Origin: Streptomyces sp. TSRI0281
GTDB taxonomy: Bacteria; Actinomycetota; Actinomycetes; Streptomycetales; Streptomycetaceae
Length of the DNA: 64,000 nt
NCBI RefSeq assembly: GCF_001905125.1
Contig: NZ_LWLE01000001.1
Coordinates: 62,001 to 126,000, forward strand
Direction of reading: 5' to 3'
Every line of letters begins with the position of its first letter. Position 1 is the stretch's first letter. Below are positions 24,574 through 33,400 of the stretch, piece by piece. The position numbers and the translations under genes were made by a program. A model generated the notes under the pieces. The model had not been told where the DNA came from. It was given only the letters and a program-made list of their open reading frames with translations, and searched no databases.

Positions 24574-25806
24574 GTGACCACGGGGACCGGGGCAAAGACA
24601 GGGGCGGGGCCAGGGCCGCACGCGTACAGCGGCGCCGTCGGGCCGGCGGAACCGGGCGCCGGGAGCGGCGGCCCTCCGCCGACGGACATCGAGCGACAGC
24701 TGTACGAGGCCACGGCGCACGGCAGCGCGGACGCGGTCCTGGACGTGCTCTCCCGTACCCGGCTCTATGTACTGGTCCCCCGGCTGCACGCCGACACCCC
24801 CGGCTTCACCGCCCCGCTCCCCTCGTTCCACGACCCCGCGACCGGCCGCACCTGTGTCCCGGTCCTGACCCCGGGCATGCTGCCGCCCTGGCATCCGGAG
24901 TGGGTGTTCCGCCGGACCCGGCTCTCCGAACTCGCCCTCGCCTGGCCGCAGGACCGCCGGTGGCTGGCGGTCAACCACGGCACGCCGTACGCCGCCGTCG
25001 TCGAGGCCCGGACCCGGCACCACCGGGCCTGGCTCAAAGCCGACGCACGGTCGGGCGGGCCGCAGGCCGGTCGCCTGCTCACGCACAGCGGCGGGCCGCT
25101 GCACGGGCCACTCGCGCACGGGCTGGCCCTCGGTGCCCATCTCGCCGTACACAACGGCCTCGTCTGGAACGGTCTCGGCGCCGTCTACGACGACTACCCG
25201 ACGGACAAGGCCCGGCTGCGCAGTCCCTGGGGTGTCCACCACCGCGCCGACTACCGGGACACACTCGACTCCCTGATGAGGACCCGGTTGGCCGGGAGGG
25301 TCCACGAGGGAGTCCTGCGGGCCCGGTCCGCTCTCGTCACCCGGCTCGGCCGGACTCCCTCGCACGAGGAGTGGTCCGACGCCGTCACCGGTCCACCGGC
25401 CGCACACCGCGCGGACCCGGAGGATCTCGCCGAGGCGGCGCGTTCGCTGCGGCTCATCGAGCGGTACGAGGACCTGTTCCGGGCCGAGGGCTTCCTCGCG
25501 CCGGACGGGCGGGTCGACACCCTGGCCGCGTTCGACCACGGGCGGGCGGTCAACGTCGTACGCCTCGCACTGGGGGCCCGTTACTGCGAGCCGCACGAGG
25601 CCGAACAGGCCGTCCTGCGGATCGGCGAACTGGCCCGTCGGGCGTACGGCTCGTGGGCGGACTTCTCGCTCGGCTACTGCCTGACCCGGCTGATCCACTT
25701 CGACGGGGACGAGGGTGCGGGGCTCACGGTCCAGGAATCGCTCGCCCAGCACCGCATCCTCACCCAGGACCCCATGAGCCCCTACCGGAACATCCCTTGG
25801 TCATGA
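24574..25806 (+). CDS. DUF1266-family protein, first of a tandem pair
   Basis: 410 residues: a Gly/Pro-rich N-terminus, an SseB-like segment (LSRTRLYVLVPRLH, VPVLTPGMLPPWHPEWVF), then the DUF1266 region with HRADYRDTLDSLMRTRL, IERYEDLFRAEGFL, FDHGRAVNVVRLALGARYC and a closing IPWS. Soluble with no catalytic motif known. GTG start 24574. Its stop overlaps the next start by ATGA, and the two proteins align along most of their length, so this is a coupled duplicate. Function unknown. Confidence 0.8.
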   Translation: MTTGTGAKTGAGPGPHAYSGAVGPAEPGAGSGGPPPTDIERQLYEATAHGSADAVLDVLSRTRLYVLVPRLHADTPGFTAPLPSFHDPATGRTCVPVLTPGMLPPWHPEWVFRRTRLSELALAWPQDRRWLAVNHGTPYAAVVEARTRHHRAWLKADARSGGPQAGRLLTHSGGPLHGPLAHGLALGAHLAVHNGLVWNGLGAVYDDYPTDKARLRSPWGVHHRADYRDTLDSLMRTRLAGRVHEGVLRARSALVTRLGRTPSHEEWSDAVTGPPAAHRADPEDLAEAARSLRLIERYEDLFRAEGFLAPDGRVDTLAAFDHGRAVNVVRLALGARYCEPHEAEQAVLRIGELARRAYGSWADFSLGYCLTRLIHFDGDEGAGLTVQESLAQHRILTQDPMSPYRNIPWS

Positions 25807-26972
25807 ACCCGCACCCGCAGGCCCCGCACCCGGCCCCCTGGTCACCGCCGTCCGAGACCGAGCAACTGCTCCACGAGGCCGGGCTGCGCGGTGACGTGGA
25901 GGCCCAACTACGGGTCCTGGCCGGGGCGGAGCTGTACATCCCGGCGCCGAAGGCCGCGGTCGACGCCGACCCCAGGACGATCACCTGGCGCCCGCACCGG
26001 GACCCCGCGGGGTACGTCTGCATGCCGGTGCTCACCCGCGGGATGCTGCCTCCCTGGCATCCGGACTGGGTGTTCCGCGGGGTTTCGCTGCGATGGATCG
26101 CCGAGTTCGACTGGCCGGACCCGCGGGAACTGCTGGGGGTCAACGTCGGTACACCGGCCCAGCTCCTGCTGCCCACCACGCCCCCGCACCGGGCGATGTG
26201 GCTGCGCTACTACGCGGAGCACGACCGCCCGGACGGGGGCAGGCTGCTCGCCCTGCGGCACGGCGCGCTGCACGGGCCGCTCGCCTACGGGCTGGCCTGC
26301 GGGGTGCATCTGGCGATCGGCAACGGAGTGCCGTGGAACGAGATCGGCACGGTCTTCCGCGCGTACACCCAGGAGCGCGCCCAGCTCCGCGAGTCCTGGG
26401 GAATCACCGATCACGCGGGCTGGCAGGAACAGTTGAACGCCCTGCTGGACGCCCGGAACAGCCCGCCGGAACCGGACTTCGCCCTCCGCGCCCGCGAACA
26501 GCTGCGGGCCGTGTACGGCGAGCCGCCCTCCGCCGATCTCTGGCGCGAGACCGCCGCCGGGCATGCCCAGGACATCGGTGCGGACCCCGACGACGTCCGG
26601 GGCATCGAGGAGCTGGTGCGGCGGATCATCCGGTACGAGGCCCGGTTCCGCGCGGACGGCCTGCTGCCCCCGGACGGCAGGGTCCGCACCACGGTCGCGT
26701 ACGACTACGGGCGTGCCGTGAACCTCGCCCGCTGGGGGCTGTCGGCCCGGTACTGCACCCAGGCCGAGGCGGAGCAGGCGATCGTGTACGCCGGGGCGCT
26801 GAGCAAGTCCGCCTACCGCTCGTGGGAGGAGTTCTCGGCGGCGTACGCGCTGGGCAGGGTGCTGCGCTTCGACGGGGAGGAGTACGGCCCGTTCTACGGG
26901 CAGAACGTCCTTGCCCACCGTCTTCTGACGGAGAGCGAGGGCAGTCCCTGGCGCCATATCCCGTGGCGCTGA
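25803..26972 (+). CDS. DUF1266-family protein, second of the tandem pair
   Basis: 389 residues paralogous to its upstream neighbour: VLAGAELYIPAP matches the SseB-like part, VLTRGMLPPWHPDWVFRGV is nearly the same box, and IRYEARFRADGLLPPDGRVR, YDYGRAVNLARWGLSARYC and HIPWR repeat the DUF1266 landmarks. ATG 25803 overlaps the preceding stop. The shared Trp/Arg/Asp landmarks suggest a retained fold rather than decay. After the stop comes a degenerate repeat tract and the converging NmrA-like gene. Confidence 0.8.
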   Translation: MNPHPQAPHPAPWSPPSETEQLLHEAGLRGDVEAQLRVLAGAELYIPAPKAAVDADPRTITWRPHRDPAGYVCMPVLTRGMLPPWHPDWVFRGVSLRWIAEFDWPDPRELLGVNVGTPAQLLLPTTPPHRAMWLRYYAEHDRPDGGRLLALRHGALHGPLAYGLACGVHLAIGNGVPWNEIGTVFRAYTQERAQLRESWGITDHAGWQEQLNALLDARNSPPEPDFALRAREQLRAVYGEPPSADLWRETAAGHAQDIGADPDDVRGIEELVRRIIRYEARFRADGLLPPDGRVRTTVAYDYGRAVNLARWGLSARYCTQAEAEQAIVYAGALSKSAYRSWEEFSAAYALGRVLRFDGEEYGPFYGQNVLAHRLLTESEGSPWRHIPWR

Positions 26973-26974
26973 CC

Positions 26975-27108
26975 CCGTGGCGCCGGACTCCGGCCCCGTC
27001 GCGCCCGGCCCCGTCGTGCCCCGATCCTTCGCGCCCGGCCCCTTCGCGCCCCGGTCCGTCACACCCCGGTCCGTCGCGCCCCGGTTCTTCGGGCCCGCGG
27101 TCCTTCAG
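26975..27108. repeat. Degenerate GC-rich tandem tract
   Basis: About nine loosely repeated 12-15 bp phrases of the type CGCGCCCCGGTCCGT fill the 132 bp between the converging DUF1266 and NmrA-like genes. No hairpin of terminator quality stands out. Confidence 0.7.
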
Positions 27109-27986
27109 TCACCGGCGAGCAGGTGACGGTAGCTGTCCGGGTGCTCCTCCAGATAGGTGGCGAGGCTCTGGGCGGGGTGCCCGGTGAGGGCGGGCACGGC
27201 GTCCGAGACGGCCGCCATCTCGCCCGTCGCGATGGCCTCGTAGGAGGTGACCCAGCCGGCCACCTCCCAGTCCTCCGCCCCGTACCCGGCACGGGAGGCG
27301 TAGGCCTCCTCACGGGTCTCGGGGACGTAGCGGACGGGCCGTCCGGCGAAGCGGCCGAGCACCTCCGCCGCTTCGGCCAGCGTGAACGCCTCGGGCCCGG
27401 TGAGGTCGTACACCCGGTCGTCGTGGACGGTGCCCTCGTCGAGCAGTACGGCGGTCGCGGCATCCGCGATGTCCTCGTGCGCGACGGCCGCGACCCTGCC
27501 GTCGCCGCCGGGCCCGCGCAGGACGCCGTCGGCCCCGGTCATCGCCGGGAGCCCGGCGAGATACCAGCTGTCGCGCAGGAAGGTGTGGCGCAGCCCGCTG
27601 GTCCGGATGTGCGCCTCGGTGTGCCAGTGGTCGCGGGCGAAGGTGAACGTGGCGTCCGGCGCGGCGCCGAGGAACGACACGTACACGATCCGTTCGACGC
27701 CCACGGCGACGGCCGCGTCCACCGCCGTGGTGTGCTGGCGCACCCGGTCGGGGCTTTCGTGCGCGGAGACCAGGAAGAGGGTGTGTGCCCCGTCCAGGGC
27801 GCGGCGCATCGCTTCCGCGTCGCCGTAGGGGGCGGCGGGTGCGTGGACCGCGCCGGGCAGGTCCGGCAGCCGGGACGGGTCGCGGCCGAGCAGCCGGACG
27901 GGGACGCCGGTGCGGGCGAGCCGCCGGGCGACCCGTCCGCCGACCGCGCCGCTCGCTCCGGTCACCGCGGTGAGGGGGCCGATCAC
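27105..27986 (-). CDS. NmrA-like NAD(P)-binding protein
   Basis: 293 residues with the atypical-SDR glycine motif VTGASGAVGGRVARRLA, then RDPSRLPDLPGAV, IVYVSFLGAAPDATFTFARDH (NmrA/TMR hallmark) and HTFLRDSWYLAGLPAM. Related proteins act as NADPH:quinone oxidoreductases or redox sensors. GTG 27986 overlaps the stop of the DUF952 gene (GTGA), so the two are co-translated. No Tyr-x3-Lys pair is evident, as usual in this subfamily. Confidence 0.85.
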   Translation of the reverse strand: MIGPLTAVTGASGAVGGRVARRLARTGVPVRLLGRDPSRLPDLPGAVHAPAAPYGDAEAMRRALDGAHTLFLVSAHESPDRVRQHTTAVDAAVAVGVERIVYVSFLGAAPDATFTFARDHWHTEAHIRTSGLRHTFLRDSWYLAGLPAMTGADGVLRGPGGDGRVAAVAHEDIADAATAVLLDEGTVHDDRVYDLTGPEAFTLAEAAEVLGRFAGRPVRYVPETREEAYASRAGYGAEDWEVAGWVTSYEAIATGEMAAVSDAVPALTGHPAQSLATYLEEHPDSYRHLLAGD

Positions 27987-28324
27987 TGGATTTCGTCTTC
28001 CTCTCGTTGCCAGGGACGCACGTCCACGACGGCGTCCACCGGAAGCGGTCCGTACAGATGCGGGAACTCCTCGCCGCCCGGCACCACGGCCTCGTACCGC
28101 ACGGGGACGGTGAGCCGGCCGGGGTCGATGACCAGGACCACCAGGCTCCGGTCGTCCGCCCCGTAGAGCATCCGTGCCACACCGGCCAACTGGTGGGGCA
28201 GCGAGCAGTGGATGAAGCCCTCCTGCTGGAGGGTGCGGTCGCGGGTGGACATCTCGTACGTCCCCTTCCCGCGCGCCGCCTCCCAGAGGGGTTCTTCGGC
28301 GAGATGCAACAGCAGTTCGGTCAT
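27983..28324 (-). CDS. DUF952-family protein
   Basis: 113 residues, the usual length of DUF952. Landmarks: LLLHLAEEPLWEAARGKGTY, LQQEGFIHCSLPHQLAGVAR, LVVLVIDPGRL, and FPHLYGPLPVDAVVDVRPW. The conserved His in FIHCS and the Y-x-P-L loop suggest an active-site-like pocket, but no reaction is established. First gene of a two-gene minus-strand operon with the NmrA-like protein. Confidence 0.85.
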   Translation of the reverse strand: MTELLLHLAEEPLWEAARGKGTYEMSTRDRTLQQEGFIHCSLPHQLAGVARMLYGADDRSLVVLVIDPGRLTVPVRYEAVVPGGEEFPHLYGPLPVDAVVDVRPWQREEDEIQ

Positions 28325-28557
28325 CGGACCACGTTAAGGGCTGACCCGGGGACCGCTGGTCCCGGTGGCCGCCGCCATCGTCGCCCCGGTTCCCTCACCG
28401 CGCCTGTGCGCCTGTTCTCCCATGCCGCGCAATATGCATCTCTACCGACAAATCATCCGGAAGCCACGCCGCAGGTACCGGGTTCATGGGCCCATAGGGG
28501 CCATGGCTGCGCCGTACGCCGGTAGGCCGGTACGCGGTACGCCGGTACGCCGGTGGC

Positions 28558-29550
28558 TCAGCCGGCCAGCAGCTTCGCCTCGGTCGTCGGATCGAGGCCG
28601 ACCCGGGGCCGGTCCGGGCGCTGTGGAGCGCTGCCACCCCGCTCGCACAGCCAGGCCCAGGTGTCGGCGACCGTCTCCCCGACCGGCCGGCAGCGCAGCC
28701 CGGCGTCGTACGCCTTGGTGTGCCCGCCCCGGTACAAGGTGTCGTAGAGCTCACCGGAGGGCAGCCAGACCGGCAGGTCGCTCCAGGGTTCGACGCCTGC
28801 CGCGAGCAGCGTTTCGGGGGCGGTCCAGCGCAGCTCGGCCGTGGAGCCCGTGACCCGCACACAGGAGTCCAGCAGCTCCCCCATCGTGGTGTGGCCGGGG
28901 CGGCTGACGATGTTGTACGCGCCGTTCAGGCCGCGTTCCGCGGCGTCCAGGACCCAGGTCGCGAGGTCGCGGGCATCGACGTACTGGAGGGCCGTGTCCC
29001 GGGGGCCGGGGGCGATGACCGGTCCGCCGCGGGCGATCCGTCCGAGCCACCAGGGCAGGCGGCCGATGTTCTCGCCGGGGCCGATGATCAGGCCCGCCCG
29101 GGCCAGCAGGGCGCGGTCGCCGAAGGCGTCGAGGGCGGCCAGTTCACCGCCGCGTTTGGCCAGGGCGTACGGGACGTCGTCACCCGCGTCGGGACTGGCG
29201 CCGGACACCAGCGGACCGTCCTCGCCGAGACCTGCCGGGGCCGGGTAGGCGTACACGGAGCGGCTGGAGATGTACGTGTAGTGCCCGGCTCTCCCGGACA
29301 GCAGCCGGGCGGCGTCCCGGACGGCCGACGGCGCGCCGCTCCAGGTGTCCACGACCAGGTCCCAGGTGCCCTCGGCCAGGGCGGCCAGGCCATCCGCGCC
29401 GCGCGTCCGGTCGCCGGTCAGCGCGGTCACGCCCGCCGGTGGCGCGTGGTGGCCGCGGTGGAAGACGGTGACCGCCCAGCCCCGGTCCCCCGCCGCCTCG
29501 GTGACGGCCCGTCCGACGAATTCCGTACCGCCCAGCATCAGAAGCCTCAT
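28558..29550 (-). CDS. NAD-dependent epimerase/dehydratase family protein
   Basis: 330 residues, extended SDR: MLGGTEFVGRAVTEAA (NAD-binding G-G-T-x3-G), DLVVDTWSGAP, HYTYISSRSVYAYPAPAG with the catalytic Ser/Tyr region, then DVPYALAKRGGELAAL (YxxxK). Similar Streptomyces proteins are called reductases or isoflavone-reductase-like. ATG 29550 is used, with only a weak ribosome site. Its stop lies 233 bp from the DUF952 start in a stretch with GCCGGTACG-type repeats (about 28517-28565). Confidence 0.85.
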   Translation of the reverse strand: MRLLMLGGTEFVGRAVTEAAGDRGWAVTVFHRGHHAPPAGVTALTGDRTRGADGLAALAEGTWDLVVDTWSGAPSAVRDAARLLSGRAGHYTYISSRSVYAYPAPAGLGEDGPLVSGASPDAGDDVPYALAKRGGELAALDAFGDRALLARAGLIIGPGENIGRLPWWLGRIARGGPVIAPGPRDTALQYVDARDLATWVLDAAERGLNGAYNIVSRPGHTTMGELLDSCVRVTGSTAELRWTAPETLLAAGVEPWSDLPVWLPSGELYDTLYRGGHTKAYDAGLRCRPVGETVADTWAWLCERGGSAPQRPDRPRVGLDPTTEAKLLAG

Positions 29551-29647
29551 GGTGGTGACTCTGCCCGCCGGGCGCCCCGCCGGGAACATCACCACGCTGT
29601 CAGCGGAACCGGGAACCCGGCGCCCGGCCTGCCCGGCCGCCCACGCC

Positions 29648-30601
29648 TCAGGGCGTGCGCGCCAGCGGGCTGCGGTGGCGCAGCAGCCACTCGTGGTAAC
29701 CGGCCGCCTGCCGGGCTGCCTCCATGTAGGCGGCCTCCAACTCCCCGTACACCGCCCCCATGTCGGCCCCGGGCCGCGAGACCAGCAGCAGCCGTACGGC
29801 GAGCGGGTCGTCGCGCAACGGGCGGATCGCCATGTCCTCGCGCGGCCCCGAGGTGGGCTGGCAGGGAGCGACCGCCTCGCCGAGCACGACCAGCGAGGCG
29901 GCGGTGAGGTAGTCGCCGTGCAGCACGGGCGGGTCGAGTCCGGCGGCGCCGAGCACCCGGCGTACGCCGTCCCACTCGCCGTCCACCGACGGGTCGACCA
30001 TCCACCGGTCGCCGGCCAGGTCCCCGAGGTCCACCACCGGGCGGCCGGCCGCCGGATGGTCGCGGGAGAGCGAGATGAACTGCGGTTCGCGGTCGAGGAG
30101 TACGCGCTGCGCCAGGCCGTCCGGGATCGAGAGCGGACTGCCCTCCACCTCGTGCACGAAGGCCACGTCGAGGCGGCCCGCCTCGACGGTGCGCAGCAGC
30201 ACGTGGGCCGAGACGTCGACCCGCAGCGTGATGTCGGTGCCGGGCAGCCGGACCCGCAGCCTGCGCAGCCAGGCGCCGAGCACCCGGCTCGCGGTGGATC
30301 CGATGCGCAGCCGCGGGCCGCGCGGACGGGCCGCCTCCGCCTCCGCCAGCGCGTCGCTGACCAGGGCACTCATGCCGTCGACGAGGGGGCGGGCCCGGCT
30401 CAGGACGGCGCGGCCCAGCAGGGTGGGGCTACAGCCGGTCCGTTCGCGCTGGAACAACTCGGCCCCGAGGGTGTTCTCGATCCGCTTCAGCTGGGTGGTC
30501 AGGGAGGGCTGGCTGACGCCGAGGCGCCGGGCCGCTTGATGCAGGCTTCCCGTCTCGGCGATGGCGCAGAGCGCCCTGAGGTGTCTCACCTCAAGCTCCA
30601 T
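29648..30601 (-). CDS. snpR: LysR-family activator, likely of the snapalysin gene
   Basis: 317 residues. The HTH reads LRALCAIAETGSLHQAARRLGVSQPSLTTQLKRIE; the effector domain includes LRIGSTASRVLGAWL and MAIRPLRDDPLAVRLLLVSR. ATG 30601 (MELEVRHLRAL) matches the LysR N-terminus; upstream in-frame codons run into repeats. It is divergent from the snapalysin gene across 376 bp. In S. lividans and S. coelicolor a LysR activator divergent from snpA turns on protease synthesis, so the same role is inferred here. Confidence 0.85.
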   Translation of the reverse strand: MELEVRHLRALCAIAETGSLHQAARRLGVSQPSLTTQLKRIENTLGAELFQRERTGCSPTLLGRAVLSRARPLVDGMSALVSDALAEAEAARPRGPRLRIGSTASRVLGAWLRRLRVRLPGTDITLRVDVSAHVLLRTVEAGRLDVAFVHEVEGSPLSIPDGLAQRVLLDREPQFISLSRDHPAAGRPVVDLGDLAGDRWMVDPSVDGEWDGVRRVLGAAGLDPPVLHGDYLTAASLVVLGEAVAPCQPTSGPREDMAIRPLRDDPLAVRLLLVSRPGADMGAVYGELEAAYMEAARQAAGYHEWLLRHRSPLARTP

Positions 30602-30977
30602 AGCGCCGAGAGTATGGCGGCCCGCACTCCGGGCACCAGACGACACAACCCCACCAAAGGGCGTCAATTCAGCGGGTGTTGGGGCGAGGTAAACGTGCCG
30701 ATGCGGTTCTGTTCCGGTGCGCGTGACACAGCGGGTGGGGGCGCGTGACACAGCGGGAGCGTGCGCGTGACACAGCGGGTGGGGGCGCGCGACAGGGCGG
30801 GGGCGTGCGCGCGGCAGAACGGCGGCCGGTGGGCGATAGGGCGGCGCTATCGCCGGTTGACATCATCCGCCCGGGACCCGCGCGCCCCCACACTCTCCCC
30901 GTACCGCACCCGTACCGAGTCCGCTCACCGGACACCCCCGCGGCACGGGTTCATCGGACAGGCAGGAGAAACCCCCC
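30602..30977. promoter_or_regulatory. Divergent snpR-snpA promoter region with 22-bp tandem repeats
   Basis: 376 bp without genes. GCGTGACACAGCGGG recurs at 30721, 30743 and 30765 with a fourth degenerate copy near 30787, giving a 22-bp period. These could be multiple activator sites or mere slippage. An AGGCAGGAGAAA ribosome site precedes snpA at 30978. LysR boxes (T-N11-A) are too short to assign by eye. Confidence 0.55.
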
Positions 30978-31652
30978 ATGAGACACCCCAGGACAGTCTT
31001 CGCGTCGGCCGTCGCCGGCATCGGTTTCGGGATCGTCGCCGCGCTGGGCACCGCCCCCGCGATCGCCGCCGCCCCGGCGCCCGCCGCACCCTCCGCCACC
31101 GGCACTCAGTCGAGCATCGCCGCGTACACCGGGTCGAGTGAGAACGCCGCCGCGAACCGGGCGTTCTTCGACGCGGTCGTGAAGTCCGTCGCCGAGAAGC
31201 GCGCCGCCAACCCGGGCACCCGGGCGGTCACGGTCATCTACAACGCCGCCAACGCCCCGAGCTTCAGCAGCCAGATAGCCAGCAGTGCGCAGATCTGGAA
31301 CAGCTCCGTCTCCAACGTCAAGCTCCAGCAGGGTTCCAACGCGGACTTCACGTACTACGAGGGCAATGACTCGCGCGGCTCGTACGCGAGCACCGATGGC
31401 CACGGCAACGGGTACATCTTCCTCGACTACGCGCAGAACCAGCAGTACAACTCGACCCGGGTCACGGCACACGAGACCGGGCACGTGCTCGGCCTTCCGG
31501 ACCACTACTCCGGGCCGTGCAGCGAGCTGATGTCCGGGGGCGGCCCCGGCACGTCCTGCACCAACCCCTACCCGAACGCGAACGAGAAGTCGCGGGTGAA
31601 CTACCTGTGGCAGAACGGGTTCGCGGCCGCGCTGGCCCGCGCCACCTCCTGA
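30978..31652 (+). CDS. snpA: Snapalysin (small neutral metalloprotease, M7)
   Basis: Secreted zinc endopeptidase of 224 residues. A signal peptide (about 1-31, ending AAPAPAAP) and propeptide precede the mature domain from about residue 90. The zinc motif [13 protein letters not shown] gives three ligands, His, His and Asp, the snapalysin variant of the metzincin site. The Met-turn region is [12 protein letters not shown], with a Cys pair (PCSEL, TSCTNPY). It is divergent from the LysR activator and followed by an 18-bp perfect terminator. Confidence 0.95.
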   Translation: MRHPRTVFASAVAGIGFGIVAALGTAPAIAAAPAPAAPSATGTQSSIAAYTGSSENAAANRAFFDAVVKSVAEKRAANPGTRAVTVIYNAANAPSFSSQIASSAQIWNSSVSNVKLQQGSNADFTYYEGNDSRGSYASTDGHGNGYIFLDYAQNQQYNSTRVTAHETGHVLGLPDHYSGPCSELMSGGGPGTSCTNPYPNANEKSRVNYLWQNGFAAALARATS

Positions 31653-31715
31653 CCCCACACCGCACCAACCGCCGGCCGGACCTCATCCCGGGGTCCGGCC
31701 GCCGGTTCCCCCATG

Positions 31716-31755
31716 CCACAAGGGGCCGCTCCTTCGTAGGAGCGGCCCCTTGTGG
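31716..31755. terminator. Bidirectional terminator after snpA
   Basis: CCACAAGGGGCCGCTCCT (31716-31733) pairs perfectly over 18 bp with its complement at 31738-31755 around the loop TCGT. It lies between the converging snpA and GntR-type genes. Confidence 0.95.
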
Positions 31756-31788
31756 GGTGGTACGGGCACGACCGGGTGGGCCTCCAGG

Positions 31789-31847
31789 ACGTACCCGGAC
31801 CGGGATACACCGATCGGGACGTACCGGACCGGGATACACCGATCGGG
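31789..31847. repeat. Two tandem copies of a 29/30-bp unit
   Basis: The units at 31789-31818 and 31819-31847 differ only by one C in the ACGTACC(C)GGACC stretch. Each contains CCGATCGG, a short palindrome. Non-coding, downstream of both converging genes. Confidence 0.85.
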
Positions 31848-31919
31848 TCGCGCCGGAGCCGAAGGCCCCGGAGCAGGGCTTTCGCGCATCGGGTGTTCCC
31901 CGGATCAGGACTTCGCGGA

Positions 31920-32288
31920 TCAGGGCTTCGCCGGCCCGCCCAGTTCGCCACGGACGAGTGTCAGCAGTTCCTCCTCCGTCATCCCCAGCTCGCGTGCGTC
32001 CGCGACCACTTCGCGTACGCGCTCCAGCAGCCGGGCCCGGTGCGGCGAGGCTCCCCCGGTGACCACGGCGCCACGGCCCCGGCGCAGTTCGATCAGCCCT
32101 TCCTCCCGCAGCCGCTGGTAGCCGCGGAGCACCGTATGGACGTTGACGCCGAGCGATTCGGCGAGCACCCGGGCGGCGGGCAGGCGCTCGCCCGGGGTCA
32201 CCGCGCCGTCGGCGACCGCGCGCCTGACCGATGCGGCGATCTGGTCGCCGAGCGGCACGGTGGAGGTGGGGTCGACCCGGAAGAGCAT
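31920..32288 (-). CDS. GntR-family (YtrA-type) regulator
   Basis: 122 residues: an N-terminal winged helix (VPLGDQIAASVRRAVADG, RLPAARVLAESLGVNVHTVLRG, GLIELRRGRGAVV) and a short helical tail (about 85-122), as in the YtrA subfamily, which lacks a large effector domain. Its start is 2 bp from the stop of the upstream membrane-protein gene, so the two form an operon. Regulators of this type usually repress their own membrane-protein or ABC operon. Confidence 0.88.
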   Translation of the reverse strand: MLFRVDPTSTVPLGDQIAASVRRAVADGAVTPGERLPAARVLAESLGVNVHTVLRGYQRLREEGLIELRRGRGAVVTGGASPHRARLLERVREVVADARELGMTEEELLTLVRGELGGPAKP

Positions 32289-32290
32289 GG

Positions 32291-33262
32291 TCAGCGCCCC
32301 GCCCGGTGCCGGTCGGCGAGGGTGTTCAGGAGTGCCGCCCCGGTCGCCGAGTCCTCGACGGTGACGGCGAAGTCGCGGCCGCTCGCCAGCCTGGCCACGA
32401 TGGCCTCGCCCGAGCGGATGATGACCCCGCTCCGGCCGGGACGGATGCGGTAGCCCCATCCGCCGTACTCGGCAACGGCGTTGATCTCCTGACTGCCGGC
32501 CGACTCGATCCGCTCCAGCGGCACCCGGACGCGTGGCCAGGGCAGCAGCCCGGAGACGGTGAGGCCGCGCCGGTCCACGGTGACGCAGGGCCGGGAGAAG
32601 GTCAGCACCAGCAGGCCGAGGACCAGCAGCGGGAGCGCGGCGAGCCATCCGGCGGCGAACAGGAGGACGACCGCCGCGGCGAACAGCGCGAGGGTGGACA
32701 GCGGCAGCCACCAGGAGCCGGTGCTGCGCGCCCAGCCCGCGACCTCCCCGTCGGCGAGCGCGATCCGCTCACCGGTCAGCGGGTCCCGGCCCGTTCGCGG
32801 GTCCCGCGGCGCGGGGGCCAGCCGGGCGATCAGCAGCCCGAGCCCACCGCCGAGGGCCCCGGCCCCGAGGGCCGCGGCCAGCTGCCACCACGGAAACCCG
32901 TCGGTCGGGGCTCCGTCGGCGACATCCACGTTGACGAACAGCACTGCGGCCAGCAGATAGCCGAGGAACGCGGCGATGGCGTACCCGCCGGCGACGGCCC
33001 AGTCATGGGCCCGGTCGTAGAACGTGCCCTTGGCCACCGTCCAGGTCCACAGGACGCCGAGCACGCCGAGCACCAGCACGGCGTTGACGACGAACCAGGT
33101 TTGGCCGACATGGCCGTCGGCATCGCCGGTGGCGTCGAAGTGGGCCGCCAGTCGGTCGGGCAGCCGGTCGGCGAGGACGGCGAACAGGATCAGGTCGACG
33201 ATCAGCGCGAGCAGAAAGGGAAGGGCGGCAAGGGTGATGCGGCCAAGGTTCTTGCGTGTCAT
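32291..33262 (-). CDS. DUF1648-domain membrane protein
   Basis: 323 residues. Helix 1 plus the DUF1648 loop (LPDRLAAHFDATGDADGH) is followed by helices at VLVLGVLGVLWTW, AIAAFLGYLLAAVLFV and LLFAAGWLAALPLLVLGLLV. The C-terminal soluble part is PH-like (VTVDRRGLTVSGLLPWPRVR, YGGWGYRIRPGRSGVIIRSGEA). ATG 33262 with GGAGG 6-7 nt upstream replaces a longer reading. Paired with a YtrA-type regulator, an arrangement common in Actinobacteria; function unknown. Confidence 0.82.
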   Translation of the reverse strand: MTRKNLGRITLAALPFLLALIVDLILFAVLADRLPDRLAAHFDATGDADGHVGQTWFVVNAVLVLGVLGVLWTWTVAKGTFYDRAHDWAVAGGYAIAAFLGYLLAAVLFVNVDVADGAPTDGFPWWQLAAALGAGALGGGLGLLIARLAPAPRDPRTGRDPLTGERIALADGEVAGWARSTGSWWLPLSTLALFAAAVVLLFAAGWLAALPLLVLGLLVLTFSRPCVTVDRRGLTVSGLLPWPRVRVPLERIESAGSQEINAVAEYGGWGYRIRPGRSGVIIRSGEAIVARLASGRDFAVTVEDSATGAALLNTLADRHRAGR

Positions 33263-33400
33263 GAAAACCTCCGTTGTTCGCATGTTAGTAGAACAATGCG
33301 CGCGCAGCAAGGTTTCGTCAAGCGCCGGGCAAGCCTTCGGCGCACCGGGCGGGGCACCCACCGGTCACGGCTACGTTCGACTCCAAGACGGGGGAAATCG

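Noticed and set aside
24507..25800. Plus-strand frame running in front of the second DUF1266 gene
   Set aside because: It overlaps the first DUF1266 gene in another frame and reads as Arg/Pro/Gly-rich noise; the real start is ATG 25803 with ATGA overlap.
28558..30369. A 603-residue fusion of the LysR region and the epimerase
   Set aside because: Frame-shadow of the LysR gene; the epimerase begins at ATG 29550 with its own Rossmann motif.
32231..33400. Plus-strand extension before the GT-B-like gene
   Set aside because: Opposite the DUF1648/GntR operon; low-complexity charged sequence. True start is ATG 33401 with a GGGGAA site.
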